From Megachile rotundata (taxonomy: Eukaryota; Arthropoda; Insecta; Hymenoptera; Megachilidae), in NCBI RefSeq assembly GCF_050947335.1, contig NW_027473883.1, positions 62,001 to 126,000 on the forward strand: 64,000 nucleotides of DNA. The letters are read 5' to 3'. The position numbers and the translations under genes were made by a program. This document shows positions 42,336 through 56,612 of the stretch, piece by piece. The notes under the pieces are model-generated. The model saw only the letters and a program-made list of their open reading frames with translations, was not told the DNA's origin and ran no database searches. Position 1 is the stretch's first letter. Every line of letters starts with the position of its first letter.

Positions 42336-43995
42336 GAGTTAGATTGATAATGATAAGAGTAATGAGTATAGTAATTGTCGTTCTATCGATCATATAAGCA
42401 TAATATGGCTAATAATATGAGTCAGATTGATAATAATAAGAGTAATAAGTATAGTAATTGTCGTTCTATCGATCATATCTGCATAATATGGTTAATAATA
42501 TGAGTTAGATTGATAACAGTGAGTGTAATAAGTATAGTAATTGTCGTTCTATCAATCATATAAGCATAATATGGCTAATAATATGTGTTAGATTGATAAT
42601 AATAAGAGTAATGAGTATAGTAGTTGTAGTTCTATCGATCATATCTGCATAATATGGTTAATAATATGAGTTAGATTGATAATAATAAGAGAAATAAGTA
42701 TAGTAATTGTAGTTCTACCGATCATATAAGCATAATATGGCTAATAATATGAGATAGATTGATAATAATAAGACTAATAAGTATAGTAATTGTCGTTCTA
42801 TCGATCATATAAGCATAATATGGCTAATAATATGAGTTAGATTGATAATAATAAGAGTAAAAAGAATAGTAATTGTCGTTCTATCGATCATATAAGCATA
42901 ATATGGCTAATAATACGAGTTAGATTGATAGTAATAACAGTAGTGAGTATAGTAATTGTCGTTCTATCGATCATATAAGCATAATATGGCTAATAATATG
43001 AGTTAGATTGATAACAATAAGAGTAATGAGTATAGTAATTGTCGTTCTATCGATCATATAAGCATAATATGGCTAATAATATGAGTCAGATTGATAATAA
43101 TAAGAGTAATAAGTATAGTAATTGTCGTTCTATCGATCATATCTGCATAATATGGTTAATAATATGAGTTAGATTGATAACAGTGAGTGTAATAAGTATA
43201 GTAATTGTCGTTCTATCAATCATATAAGCATAATATGGCTAATAATATGTGTTAGATTGATTATAATAAGAGTAATGAGTATAGTAGTTGTAGTTCTATC
43301 GATCATATCTGCATAATATGGTTAATAATATGAGTTAGATTGATAATAATAAGAGAAATAAGTATAGTAATTGTAGTTCTACCGATCATATAAGCATAAT
43401 ATGGCTAATAATATGAGTTAGATTGATAATAATAAGACTAATAAGTATAGTAATTGTCGTTCTATCGATCATATAAGCATAATATGGCTAATAATATGAG
43501 TTAGATTGATAATAATAAGAGTAAAAAGAATAGTAATTGTCGTTCTATCGATCATATAAGCATAATATGGCTAATAATACGAGTTAGATTGATAATAATA
43601 AGACTAATAAGTATAGTAATTGTCGTTCTATCGATCATATAAGCATAATATGGCTAATAATATGAGTTAGATTGATAATAATAAGACTAATTAGTATAGT
43701 AATTGTCGTTCTATCGATCATATAAGCATAATATGGCTAATAATATGAGTTAGATTGATAATAATAAGAGTAATAAGTATAGTAATTGTCGTTCTATCGA
43801 TCACATAAGCATAATATGGCTAATAATACGAGTTAGATTGATAGTAATAACAGTAGTGAGTATAGTAATTGTCGTTCTATCGATCATATAAGCATAATAT
43901 GGCTAATAATATGAGTTAGATTGATAACAATAAGAGCAATGAGTATAGTAATTGTCGTTCTATCGATCATATAAGCATAATATGGCTAATAATAT
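42336..43995 (+). repeat. HOR block of 20 monomers, type b, in D2
   Basis: Counterpart of 25,985-27,644 at an offset of 16,351 bp, with GAGATAG (42,751) and GATTATAATAAG (43,259). The shift of offset from 19,339 to 16,351 bp occurs at its left end. The 4,814-bp duplication starts within or just after its first monomer. Confidence 0.85.
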
Positions 43996-46900
43996 GAGTT
44001 AGATTGATAATGATAAGAGTAATGAGTATAGTAATTGTCGTTCTATCGATCATATAAGCATAATATGGCTAATAATATGAGTCAGATTGATAATAATAAG
44101 AGTAATAAGTATAGTAATTGTCGTTCTATCGATCATATCTGCATAATATGGTTAATAATATGAGTTAGATTGATAACAGTGAGTGTAATAAGTATAGTAA
44201 TTGTCGTTCTATCAATCATATAAGCATAATATGGCTAATAATATGTGTTAGATTGATAATAATAAGAGTAATGAGTATAGTAGTTGTAGTTCTATCGATC
44301 ATATCTGCATAATATGGTTAATAATATGAGTTAGATTGATAATAATAAGAGAAATAAGTATAGTAATTGTAGTTCTACCGATCATATAAGCATAATATGG
44401 CTAATAATATGAGTTAGATTGATAATAATAAGACTAATAAGTATAGTAATTGTCGTTCTATCGATCATATAAGCATAATATGGCTAATAATATGAGTTAG
44501 ATTGATAATAATAAGAGTAAAAAGAATAGTAATTGTCGTTCTATCGATCATATAAGCATAATATGGCTAATAATACGAGTTAGATTGATAGTAATAACAG
44601 TAGTGAGTATAGTAATTGTCGTTCTATCGATCATATAAGCATAATATGGCTAATAATATGAGTTAGATTGATAACAATAAGAGTAATAAGTATAGTAATT
44701 GTCGTTCTATCGATCATATAAGCATAATATGGCTCATAATATGAGTCAGATTGATAATAATAAGAGTAATAAGTATAGTAATTGTCGTTCTATCGACCAT
44801 ATCTGCATAATATGGTTAATAACATGAGTTAGATTGATAACAGTGAGTGTAATAAGTATAGTAATTGTCGTTCTATCAATCATATAAGCATAATATGGCT
44901 AATAATATGTGTTAGATTGATAATAATAAGACTAATAAGTATAGTAATTGTCGTTCTATCGATCATATAAGCATAATATGGCTAATAATATGAGTTAGAT
45001 TGATAATAATAAGACTAATTAGTATAGTAATTGTCGTTCTATCGATCATATAAGCATAATATGGCTAATAATATGAGTTAGATTGATAATAATAAGAGTA
45101 ATAAGTATAGTAATTGTCGTTCTATCGATCACATAAGCATAATATGGCTAATAATACGAGTTAGATTGATAGTAATAACAGTAGTGAGTATAGTAATTGT
45201 CGTTCTATCGATCATATAAGCATAATATGGCTAATAATATGAGTTAGATTGATAACAATAAGAGCAATGAGTATAGTAATTGTCGTTCTATCGATCATAT
45301 AAGCATAATATGGCTAATAATATGAGTTAGATTGATAATGATAAGAGTAATGAGTATAGTAATTGTCGTTCTATCGATCATATAAGCATAATATGGCTAA
45401 TAACATGAGTTAGATTGATAATAATAAGAGTAATAGGTATAGTAATTGTCGTTCTATCGATCACATAAGCATAATATGGCGAATAATACGAGTTAGATTG
45501 ATAGTAATAACAGTAGTGAGTATAGTAATTGTAGTTCTATCGATCATATAAGCATAATATGGCTAATAATATGAGTTAGATTGATAACAATAAGAGTAAT
45601 GAGTATAGTAATTGTCGTTCTATCGATCATATAAGCATAATATGGCTAATAATATGAGTTAGAGTGATAATAATAAGACTGATAAGTATAGTAATTGTCG
45701 TTCTATCGATCATATAAGCATAGTATGGCTAATAATATGATTTAGATTGATAATAATAAGAGTAATAAGTATAGTAATTGTCGTTCTATCGATCACATAA
45801 GCATAATATGGCTAATAATACGAGTTAGATTGATAGTAATAACAGTAGTGAGTATAGTAATTGTCGTTCTATCGATCATATAAGCATAATATGGCTAATA
45901 ATATGAGTTAGATTGATAACAATAAGAGTAACGAGTATAGTAATTGTCGTTCTATCGATCATATAAGCATAATATGGCTAATAATACGAGTTAGATTGAT
46001 AATAATAAGAGTAATAAGTATAGTAATTATCGTTCTACCGATCATACAAGCATAATATGGCTAATAATATGAGTTAGATTGAAAATAATAAGACTAATAA
46101 CTATAGTAATTGTCGTTCTATCGATGATATAAGCATAATACGGCTAATAATATGAGTCAGATTGATAATAATAAGAGTAATAAGTATAGTAATTGTCGTT
46201 CTATCGATCATATAAGCATAATACGGCTAATAATATGAGTTAGATTGATAATAATAAGACTAATAAATATAGTAATTGTCGTTCTATCGATCATATAAGC
46301 ATAATATGGCTAATAATATGAGTTAGATTGATAATAATAAGGCTAATAAGTACAGTAATTGTCGTTCTATCGATCACATAAGCATAATATGGCTAATAAT
46401 ACGAGTTAGATTGATAGTAATAACAGTAGTGAGTATAGTAATTGTCGTTCTATCGATCATATAAGCATAATATGGCTAATAATATGAGTTAGATTGATAA
46501 TAATAGGAGTAATGAGTATAGTTATTGTCGTTCTATCGATCATGTAAGCATAGTATGGCTAATAACATGAGTTAGATTGATAATAATAAGAGTAATAAGT
46601 ATAGTAATTATCGTTCTATCGATCACATAAGCATAATATGGCTAATAATATGAGTTAGATTGATAGTAATAACAGTAGTGAGTATAGTAATTGTCGTTCT
46701 ATCGATCATATAAGCATAATATGGCTAATAATATGAGTTAGATTGATAATAATAAGAGTAATGAGTATAGTAATTGTCGTTCTATCGATCATATAAGCAT
46801 AATATGGCTAATAAAATGAGTTAGATTGATAATAATAAGAGTAATGAGTATAGTAGTTGTAGTTCTATCGATCATATCTGCATAATATGGTTAATAATAT

Positions 46901-47232
46901 GAGTTAGATTGATAACAGTGAGTGTAATAAGTATAGTAATTGTCGTTCTATCAATCATATAAGCATAATATGGCTAATAATATGAGTTAGATTGATAATA
47001 ATAAGAGTAATAAGTACAGTAATTGTCGTTCTATCGATCACATAAGCATAATATGGCTAATAATACGAGTTAGATTGATAGTAATAACAGTAGTGAGTAT
47101 AGTAATTGTCGTTCTATCGATCATATAAGCATAATATGGCTAATAATATGAGTTAGATTGATAACAATAAGAGTAACGAGTATAGTAATTGTCGTTCTAT
47201 CGATCATATAAGCATAATATGGCTAATAATAT
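42419..47232 (+). repeat. 4,814-bp (58-monomer) tandem duplication in D2, copy 1
   Basis: This copy and the next (47,233-52,046) match monomer by monomer at an offset of 4,814 bp (58 x 83). Shared rare markers include GAGATAG (42,751 and 47,565), GATTATAATAAG (43,259 and 48,073), AATAGGTATAG (45,432 and 50,246) and GAAAATAATAAG. A private difference here is GTAGTTC at about 45,531, where the other copy has GTCGTTC. The copy ends where a GAGTCAG monomer (47,233) replaces the expected TACGAG monomer. That GAGTCAG monomer is the same class as the one that starts this copy, so it marks the joint. Confidence 0.85.
43996..45323 (+). repeat. HOR block of 16 monomers in D2, second
   Basis: Counterpart of 27,645-28,972 at an offset of 16,351 bp; it is repeated again at 48,810-50,137. 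Confidence 0.85.
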
Positions 47233-50200
47233 GAGTCAGATTGATAATAATAAGAGTAATAAGTATAGTAATTGTCGTTCTATCGATCATATCTGCATAA
47301 TATGGTTAATAATATGAGTTAGATTGATAACAGTGAGTGTAATAAGTATAGTAATTGTCGTTCTATCAATCATATAAGCATAATATGGCTAATAATATGT
47401 GTTAGATTGATAATAATAAGAGTAATGAGTATAGTAGTTGTAGTTCTATCGATCATATCTGCATAATATGGTTAATAATATGAGTTAGATTGATAATAAT
47501 AAGAGAAATAAGTATAGTAATTGTAGTTCTACCGATCATATAAGCATAATATGGCTAATAATATGAGATAGATTGATAATAATAAGACTAATAAGTATAG
47601 TAATTGTCGTTCTATCGATCATATAAGCATAATATGGCTAATAATATGAGTTAGATTGATAATAATAAGAGTAAAAAGAATAGTAATTGTCGTTCTATCG
47701 ATCATATAAGCATAATATGGCTAATAATACGAGTTAGATTGATAGTAATAACAGTAGTGAGTATAGTAATTGTCGTTCTATCGATCATATAAGCATAATA
47801 TGGCTAATAATATGAGTTAGATTGATAACAATAAGAGTAATGAGTATAGTAATTGTCGTTCTATCGATCATATAAGCATAATATGGCTAATAATATGAGT
47901 CAGATTGATAATAATAAGAGTAATAAGTATAGTAATTGTCGTTCTATCGATCATATCTGCATAATATGGTTAATAATATGAGTTAGATTGATAACAGTGA
48001 GTGTAATAAGTATAGTAATTGTCGTTCTATCAATCATATAAGCATAATATGGCTAATAATATGTGTTAGATTGATTATAATAAGAGTAATGAGTATAGTA
48101 GTTGTAGTTCTATCGATCATATCTGCATAATATGGTTAATAATATGAGTTAGATTGATAATAATAAGAGAAATAAGTATAGTAATTGTAGTTCTACCGAT
48201 CATATAAGCATAATATGGCTAATAATATGAGTTAGATTGATAATAATAAGACTAATAAGTATAGTAATTGTCGTTCTATCGATCATATAAGCATAATATG
48301 GCTAATAATATGAGTTAGATTGATAATAATAAGAGTAAAAAGAATAGTAATTGTCGTTCTATCGATCATATAAGCATAATATGGCTAATAATACGAGTTA
48401 GATTGATAATAATAAGACTAATAAGTATAGTAATTGTCGTTCTATCGATCATATAAGCATAATATGGCTAATAATATGAGTTAGATTGATAATAATAAGA
48501 CTAATTAGTATAGTAATTGTCGTTCTATCGATCATATAAGCATAATATGGCTAATAATATGAGTTAGATTGATAATAATAAGAGTAATAAGTATAGTAAT
48601 TGTCGTTCTATCGATCACATAAGCATAATATGGCTAATAATACGAGTTAGATTGATAGTAATAACAGTAGTGAGTATAGTAATTGTCGTTCTATCGATCA
48701 TATAAGCATAATATGGCTAATAATATGAGTTAGATTGATAACAATAAGAGCAATGAGTATAGTAATTGTCGTTCTATCGATCATATAAGCATAATATGGC
48801 TAATAATATGAGTTAGATTGATAATGATAAGAGTAATGAGTATAGTAATTGTCGTTCTATCGATCATATAAGCATAATATGGCTAATAATATGAGTCAGA
48901 TTGATAATAATAAGAGTAATAAGTATAGTAATTGTCGTTCTATCGATCATATCTGCATAATATGGTTAATAATATGAGTTAGATTGATAACAGTGAGTGT
49001 AATAAGTATAGTAATTGTCGTTCTATCAATCATATAAGCATAATATGGCTAATAATATGTGTTAGATTGATAATAATAAGAGTAATGAGTATAGTAGTTG
49101 TAGTTCTATCGATCATATCTGCATAATATGGTTAATAATATGAGTTAGATTGATAATAATAAGAGAAATAAGTATAGTAATTGTAGTTCTACCGATCATA
49201 TAAGCATAATATGGCTAATAATATGAGTTAGATTGATAATAATAAGACTAATAAGTATAGTAATTGTCGTTCTATCGATCATATAAGCATAATATGGCTA
49301 ATAATATGAGTTAGATTGATAATAATAAGAGTAAAAAGAATAGTAATTGTCGTTCTATCGATCATATAAGCATAATATGGCTAATAATACGAGTTAGATT
49401 GATAGTAATAACAGTAGTGAGTATAGTAATTGTCGTTCTATCGATCATATAAGCATAATATGGCTAATAATATGAGTTAGATTGATAACAATAAGAGTAA
49501 TAAGTATAGTAATTGTCGTCCTATCGATCATATAAGCATAATATGGCTCATAATATGAGTCAGATTGATAATAATAAGAGTAATAAGTATAGTAATTGTC
49601 GTTCTATCGACCATATCTGCATAATATGGTTAATAACATGAGTTAGATTGATAACAGTGAGTGTAATAAGTATAGTAATTGTCGTTCTATCAATCATATA
49701 AGCATAATATGGCTAATAATATGTGTTAGATTGATAATAATAAGACTAATAAGTATAGTAATTGTCGTTCTATCGATCATATAAGCATAATATGGCTAAT
49801 AATATGAGTTAGATTGATAATAATAAGACTAATTAGTATAGTAATTGTCGTTCTATCGATCATATAAGCATAATATGGCTAATAATATGAGTTAGATTGA
49901 TAATAATAAGAGTAATAAGTATAGTAATTGTCGTTCTATCGATCACATAAGCATAATATGGCTAATAATACGAGTTAGATTGATAGTAATAACAGTAGTG
50001 AGTATAGTAATTGTCGTTCTATCGATCATATAAGCATAATATGGCTAATAATATGAGTTAGATTGATAACAATAAGAGCAATGAGTATAGTAATTGTCGT
50101 TCTATCGATCATATAAGCATAATATGGCTAATAATATGAGTTAGATTGATAATGATAAGAGTAATGAGTATAGTAATTGTCGTTCTATCGATCATATAAG

Positions 50201-52046
50201 CATAATATGGCTAATAACATGAGTTAGATTGATAATAATAAGAGTAATAGGTATAGTAATTGTCGTTCTATCGATCACATAAGCATAATATGGCGAATAA
50301 TACGAGTTAGATTGATAGTAATAACAGTAGTGAGTATAGTAATTGTCGTTCTATCGATCATATAAGCATAATATGGCTAATAATATGAGTTAGATTGATA
50401 ACAATAAGAGTAATGAGTATAGTAATTGTCGTTCTATCGATCATATAAGCATAATATGGCTAATAATATGAGTTAGAGTGATAATAATAAGACTGATAAG
50501 TATAGTAATTGTCGTTCTATCGATCATATAAGCATAGTATGGCTAATAATATGATTTAGATTGATAATAATAAGAGTAATAAGTATAGTAATTGTCGTTC
50601 TATCGATCACATAAGCATAATATGGCTAATAATACGAGTTAGATTGATAGTAATAACAGTAGTGAGTATAGTAATTGTCGTTCTATCGATCATATAAGCA
50701 TAATATGGCTAATAATATGAGTTAGATTGATAACAATAAGAGTAACGAGTATAGTAATTGTCGTTCTATCGATCATATAAGCATAATATGGCTAATAATA
50801 CGAGTTAGATTGATAATAATAAGAGCAATAAGTATAGTAATTATCGTTCTACCGATCATACAAGCATAATATGGCTAATAATATGAGTTAGATTGAAAAT
50901 AATAAGACTAATAACTATAGTAATTGTCGTTCTATCGATGATATAAGCATAATACGGCTAATAATATGAGTCAGATTGATAATAATAAGAGTAATAAGTA
51001 TAGTAATTGTCGTTCTATCGATCATATAAGCATAATACGGCTAATAATATGAGTTAGATTGATAATAATAAGACTAATAAATATAGTAATTGTCGTTCTA
51101 TCGATCATATAAGCATAATATGGCTAATAATATGAGTTAGATTGATAATAATAAGGCTAATAAGTACAGTAATTGTCGTTCTATCGATCACATAAGCATA
51201 ATATGGCTAATAATACGAGTTAGATTGATAGTAATAACAGTAGTGAGTATAGTAATTGTCGTTCTATCGATCATATAAGCATAATATGGCTAATAATATG
51301 AGTTAGATTGATAATAATAGGAGTAATGAGTATAGTTATTGTCGTTCTATCGATCATGTAAGCATAGTATGGCTAATAACATGAGTTAGATTGATAATAA
51401 TAAGAGTAATAAGTATAGTAATTATCGTTCTATCGATCACATAAGCATAATATGGCTAATAATATGAGTTAGATTGATAGTAATAACAGTAGTGAGTATA
51501 GTAATTGTCGTTCTATCGATCATATAAGCATAATATGGCTAATAATATGAGTTAGATTGATAATAATAAGAGTAATGAGTATAGTAATTGTCGTTCTATC
51601 GATCATATAAGCATAATATAGCTAATAAAATGAGTTAGATTGATAATAATAAGAGTAATGAGTATAGTAGTTGTAGTTCTATCGATCATATCTGCATAAT
51701 ATGGTTAATAATATGAGTTAGATTGATAACAGTGAGTGTAATAAGTATAGTAATTGTCGTTCTATCAATCATATAAGCTTAATATGGCTAATAATATGAG
51801 TTAGATTGATAATAATAAGAGTAATAAGTACAGTAATTGTCGTTCTATCGATCACATAAGCATAATATGGCTAATAATACGAGTTAGATTGATAGTAATA
51901 ACAGTAGTGAGTATAGTAATTGTCGTTCTATCGATCATATAAGCATAATATGGCTAATAATATGAGTAAGATTGATAACAATAAGAGTAACGAGTATAGT
52001 AATTGTCGTTCTATCGATCATATAAGCATAATATGGCTAATAATAC
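47233..52046 (+). repeat. 4,814-bp (58-monomer) tandem duplication in D2, copy 2
   Basis: Second copy of the 58-monomer block. It also matches D1 26,068-30,881 at an offset of 21,165 bp and continues from there into the D1-like order up to about 54,092. Private differences noticed against copy 1 are CGTCCTATCG (about 49,518), GAGCAATAAG (about 50,823), ATATAGCTAA (about 51,616), AAGCTTAATATGG (about 51,776) and GAGTAAG (51,967). The last is shared with D1 at 30,802 but absent from copy 1 (47,153), so copy 2 keeps the D1 state there. Confidence 0.85.
48810..50137 (+). repeat. HOR block of 16 monomers in D2, third (from the 4.8-kb duplication)
   Basis: Copy of 43,996-45,323 at an offset of 4,814 bp with a private CGTCCTATCG near 49,518. 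It is the last HOR of this kind; the GATAATGATA class is not seen after 50,148. Confidence 0.85.
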
Positions 52047-55000
52047 GAGTTAGATTGATAATAATAAGAGTAATAAGTATAGTAATTATCGTTCTACCGA
52101 TCATACAAGCATAATATGGCTAATAATATGAGTTAGATTGATAATAATAAGACTAATAACTATAGTAATTGTCGTTCTATCGATCATATAAGCATAATAC
52201 GGCTAATAATATGAGTCAGATTGATAATAATAAGAGTAATAAGTATAGTAATTGTCGTTCTATCGATCATATCTGCATAATATGGTTAATAATATGAGTT
52301 AGATTGATAACAGTGAGTGTAATAAGTATAGTAATTGTCGTTCTATCGATCATATAAGCATAATATGGCTAATAATATGAGTTAGATTGATAATAATAAG
52401 AGTAATGAGTATAGTAATTGTCGTTCTATCGATCATATAAGCATAATATGGCTAATAATATGAGTTAGATTGATAATAATAAGAGTAATGAGTATAGTAG
52501 TTGTAGTTCTATCGATCATATCTGCATAATATGGTTAATAATATGAGTTAGATTGATAACAGTGAGTGTAATAAGTATAGTAATTGTCGTTCTATCGATC
52601 ATATAAGCATAATATGGCTAATAATATGAGCTAGATTGATAATAATAAGAGTAATAAGTATAGTCATTATCGTTTTACCGATCATACCAGCATAATATGG
52701 TTAATAATATGAGTTAGATTGATAATAGTGAGTGTAATGAGTATAGTAATTGTCGTTCTGTCGATCATATAAGCATAATACGGCTAATAATATGAGTTAG
52801 ATTGATAATAATAAGAGTAATAAGTATAGTAATTGTCGTTCTATCGATCATATATGCATAATAAGGCTAATAATGTGAGTTAGATTGATAATAATAAGAG
52901 TAATGAGTATAGTAGTTGTAGTTCTATCGATCATATCTGCATAATATGGTTAATAATATGAGTCAGATTGATAACAGTGAGTGTAATAAGTATAGTAATT
53001 GTCGTTCTATCGATCATATAAGCATAATATGGCTAATAATATGAGTTAGATTGATAATAATAAGAGTAATGAGTATAGTAATTGTCGTTCTATCGATCAT
53101 ATATGCATAATATGGCTAATAATGTGAGTTAGATTGATAATAATAAGAGTAATGAGTATAGTAGTTGTAGTTCTATCGATCATATCTGCATAATATGGTT
53201 AATAATATGAGTTAGATTGATAATAATAAAAGTAATGAGTATAGTAGTTGTAGTTCTATCGATCATATCTGCATAATATGGTTAATAATATGAGTTAGAT
53301 TGATAATAATAAAAGTAAAAAGAATAGTAATTGTAGTTCTATCGATCATATCTGCATAATATGGTTAATAATATGAGTTAGATTGATAACAGTGAGTGTA
53401 ATAAGTATAGTAATTTTTGTTCTATCGATCATATAAGCATAATGTGGCTAATAATATGAGTTAGATTGATAATAATAAGAGTAATGAGTATAGTAGTTGT
53501 AGTTCTATCGATCATATAAGCATAATATGGCTAATAATATGAGTTAGATTGATAATAATAAGACTAATAAGTATAGTAATTGTCGCTCTATCGATCATAT
53601 AAGCATAGTATGGCTAATAATATGAGTTAGATTGATAATAATAAGAGTAATGAGTATAGTAGTTGTAGTTCTATCGATCATATCTGCATAATATGGTTAA
53701 TACTATGAGTTAGATTGATAATAATAAGAGAAATAAGTACAGTAATTGTAGTTCTACCGATCCTATAAGCATAATATGGCTAATAATATGAGTTAGATTG
53801 ATAATAATAAGACTAGTAACTATAGTAATTGTCGTTCTATCGATCATATAAGCATAATACGGCTAATAATATGAGTCAGATTGATAATAATAAGAGTAAT
53901 AAGTATAGTAATTGTCGTTCTATCGATCATATAAGCATAATATTGCTAATAATATGAGTTAGATTGATAATAATAAGAGTAATGAGTATAGTAATTGTCG
54001 TTCTATCGATCATGTAAGCATAGTATGGCTAATAACATGAGTTAGATTGATAATAATAAGAGTAATAAGTATAGTAATTGTCGTTCTATCGATCATATAA
54101 GCATAATATGGCTAATAGTATGAGTTAGATTGATAATAATAAGACTAATAACTATAGTAATTGTCGTTCTATCGATCATATAAGCATAATACGGCTAATA
54201 ATATGAGTTAGACTGATAACAATAAGAGTAATGAGTATAGTAATTGTCGTTCTATCGATCATATAAGCATAATATGGCTAATAATATGAGTCAGATTGAT
54301 AACAATAAGAGTAATGAGTATAGTAATTGTCGTTCTATCGATCATATAAGCATAATATGGCTAATAATATGAGATAGATTGATAATAATAAGAGTAATAA
54401 GTATAGTAATTGTCGTTCTATCGATCATACAAGCATAATATGGCTAATAATATGAGTTAGATTGATAATAATAAGACTAATAACTATAGTAATTGTCGTT
54501 CTATCGATCATATAAGCATAATACGGCTAATAATATGAGTTAGATTGATAATAATAATACTAATAAATATAGTAATTGTCGTTCTATCGATCATATAAGC
54601 ATAATATGGCTAATAATATGAGTTAGATTGATAATAATAAGGCTAATAAGTATAGTAATTGTCGTTCTATCGATCATATAAGCATAGTATGGCTAATAAT
54701 ATGAGTTAGATTGATAGTAATAACAGTAGTGAGTATAGTAATTGTCGTTCTATCGATCATATAAGCATAATATGGCTAATAATATGAGTTAGATTGATAA
54801 CAATAAGAGTAATGAGTATAGTAATTGTCGTTCTATCGATCATATAAGCATAATATGGCTAATAATATGAGCTAGATTGATAATAATAAGAGTAATAGGT
54901 ATAGTAATTATCGTTCCACCGAATATACAAGCATAATATGGTTAATAATATGAGTTAGATTGATAATAGTGAGTGTAATAAGTATAGTAATTGTCGTTCT

Positions 55001-55704
55001 GTCGATCATATAAGCATAATACGGCTAATAATATGAGTTAGATTGATAATAATAAGAGTAATAAGTATAGTAATTGTCGTTCTATCGATCATATATGCAT
55101 AATAAGGCTAATAATGTGAGTTAGATGGATAATAATAAGAGTAATGAGTATAGTAGTTGTAGTTCTATCGATCATATCTGCATAATATGGTTAATAATAT
55201 GAGATAGATTGATAACAGTGAGTGTAATAAGTATAGTAATTGTCGATCTATCGATCATATAAGCATAATATGGCTAATAATATGAGTTAGATTGATAATA
55301 ATAAGAGTAATGAGTATAGTAATTGTCGTTCTATCGATCATATCTGCATAATATGGTTAATACTATGAGTTAGATTGATAATAATAAGAGAAATAAGTAC
55401 AGTAATTGTAGTTCTACCGATCCTATAAGCATAATATGGCTAATAATATGAGTTAGATTGATAATAATAAGAGTAATGAGTATAGTAATTGTCGTTCTAT
55501 CGATCATATAAGCATAATATGGCTAATAATATGAGTTAGATTGATAATAATAAGAGTAAAAAGAATAGTAATTGTCGTTCTATCGATCATATAAGCATAA
55601 TATGGCTAATAATATGAGTTTGATTGATAATAATAAGAGTAATAAGAATAGTAATTATCGTTCTACCGATCGTACAAGCATAATATGGCTAATCATATGA
55701 CTTA

Positions 55705-55720
55705 GATTGATTAATAATAA
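55705..55720 (+). repeat. 1-bp insertion in a monomer (extra T)
   Basis: GATTGATTAATAATAAG has one more T than GATTGATAATAATAAG. It is the only indel right of 6.1 kb, and it shifts the phase of all later monomers by 1. Confidence 0.85.
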
Positions 55721-56612
55721 GAGTAATGAGTATAGTAATTGTCGTTCCATCGATCATATAAGCATAATATGGCTAATAATATGAGTTAGATTGATAATAA
55801 TAAGACTAATAACTATAGTAATTGTCGTTCTATCGATCATATAAGCATAATACGGCTAATAATATGAGTCAGATTGATAATAATAAGAGTAATAAGTATA
55901 GTAATTGTCGTTCTATCGATCATATAAGCATAATATTGCTAATAATATGAGTTAGATTGATAATAATAAGAGTAATGAGTATAGTTATTGTCGTTCTATC
56001 GATCATGTAAGCATAGTATGGCTAATAACATGAGTTAGATTGATAATAATAAGAGTAATAAGCATAGTAATTGTCGTTCTATCGTTCACATAAGCATAAT
56101 ATGGCTAATAATATGAGTTAGATTGATAGAAATAACAGTAGTGAGCATAGTAATTGTCGTTCTATCGATCATATAAGCATAATATGGCTAATAATATGAG
56201 TTAGATTGATAATAATAAGAGTAATGAGTATAGTAGTTGTAGTTCTATCGATCATATAAGCATAATATGGCTAATAATATGAGTTAGATTGATAATAATA
56301 AGGCTAATAAGTATAGTAATTGTCGTTCTATCGATCATATAAGCATAGTATGGCTAATAATATGAGTTAGATTGATAGTAATAACAGTAGTGAGTATAGT
56401 AATTGTCGTTCTATCGATCATATAAGCATAATATGGCCAATAATATGAGTTAGATTGATAACAATAAGAGTAATGAGTATAGTAATTGTCGTTCTATCGA
56501 TCATATAAGCATAATATGGCTAATAATATGAGCTAGATTGATAATAATAAGAGTAATAAGTATAGTAATTATCGTTCTACCGATCATACAAGCATAATAT
56601 GGTTAATAATAT

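Larger units (their letters stand above)
32873..54037 (+). repeat. D2: second copy of the large duplication, now 21,165 bp (255 monomers)
   Basis: D2 follows D1 directly and repeats its order of variant monomers. The offset to D1 is 19,256 bp up to about 37,272, then 19,339 bp after an extra monomer, then 16,351 bp from about 42,419 where 36 monomers present in D1 are absent, and finally 21,165 bp from 47,233 after an internal 4,814-bp duplication. The sum 232+1-36+58=255 monomers closes exactly. Identity with D1 extends to about 54,092, where D1's counterpart (32,928) has CACATAAG and this copy has CATATAAG. About 55 bp (32,873-32,927) is thus common to both ends of the unit, as expected for exchange between misaligned monomers. 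Confidence 0.85.

Noticed and set aside
51920..52114. Second 64-codon open frame, identical to the first
   Set aside because: It is the copy of 30,755-30,949 at exactly 255 monomers distance (21,165 bp), created by the large duplication. Identity here reflects duplication, not selection on a protein.
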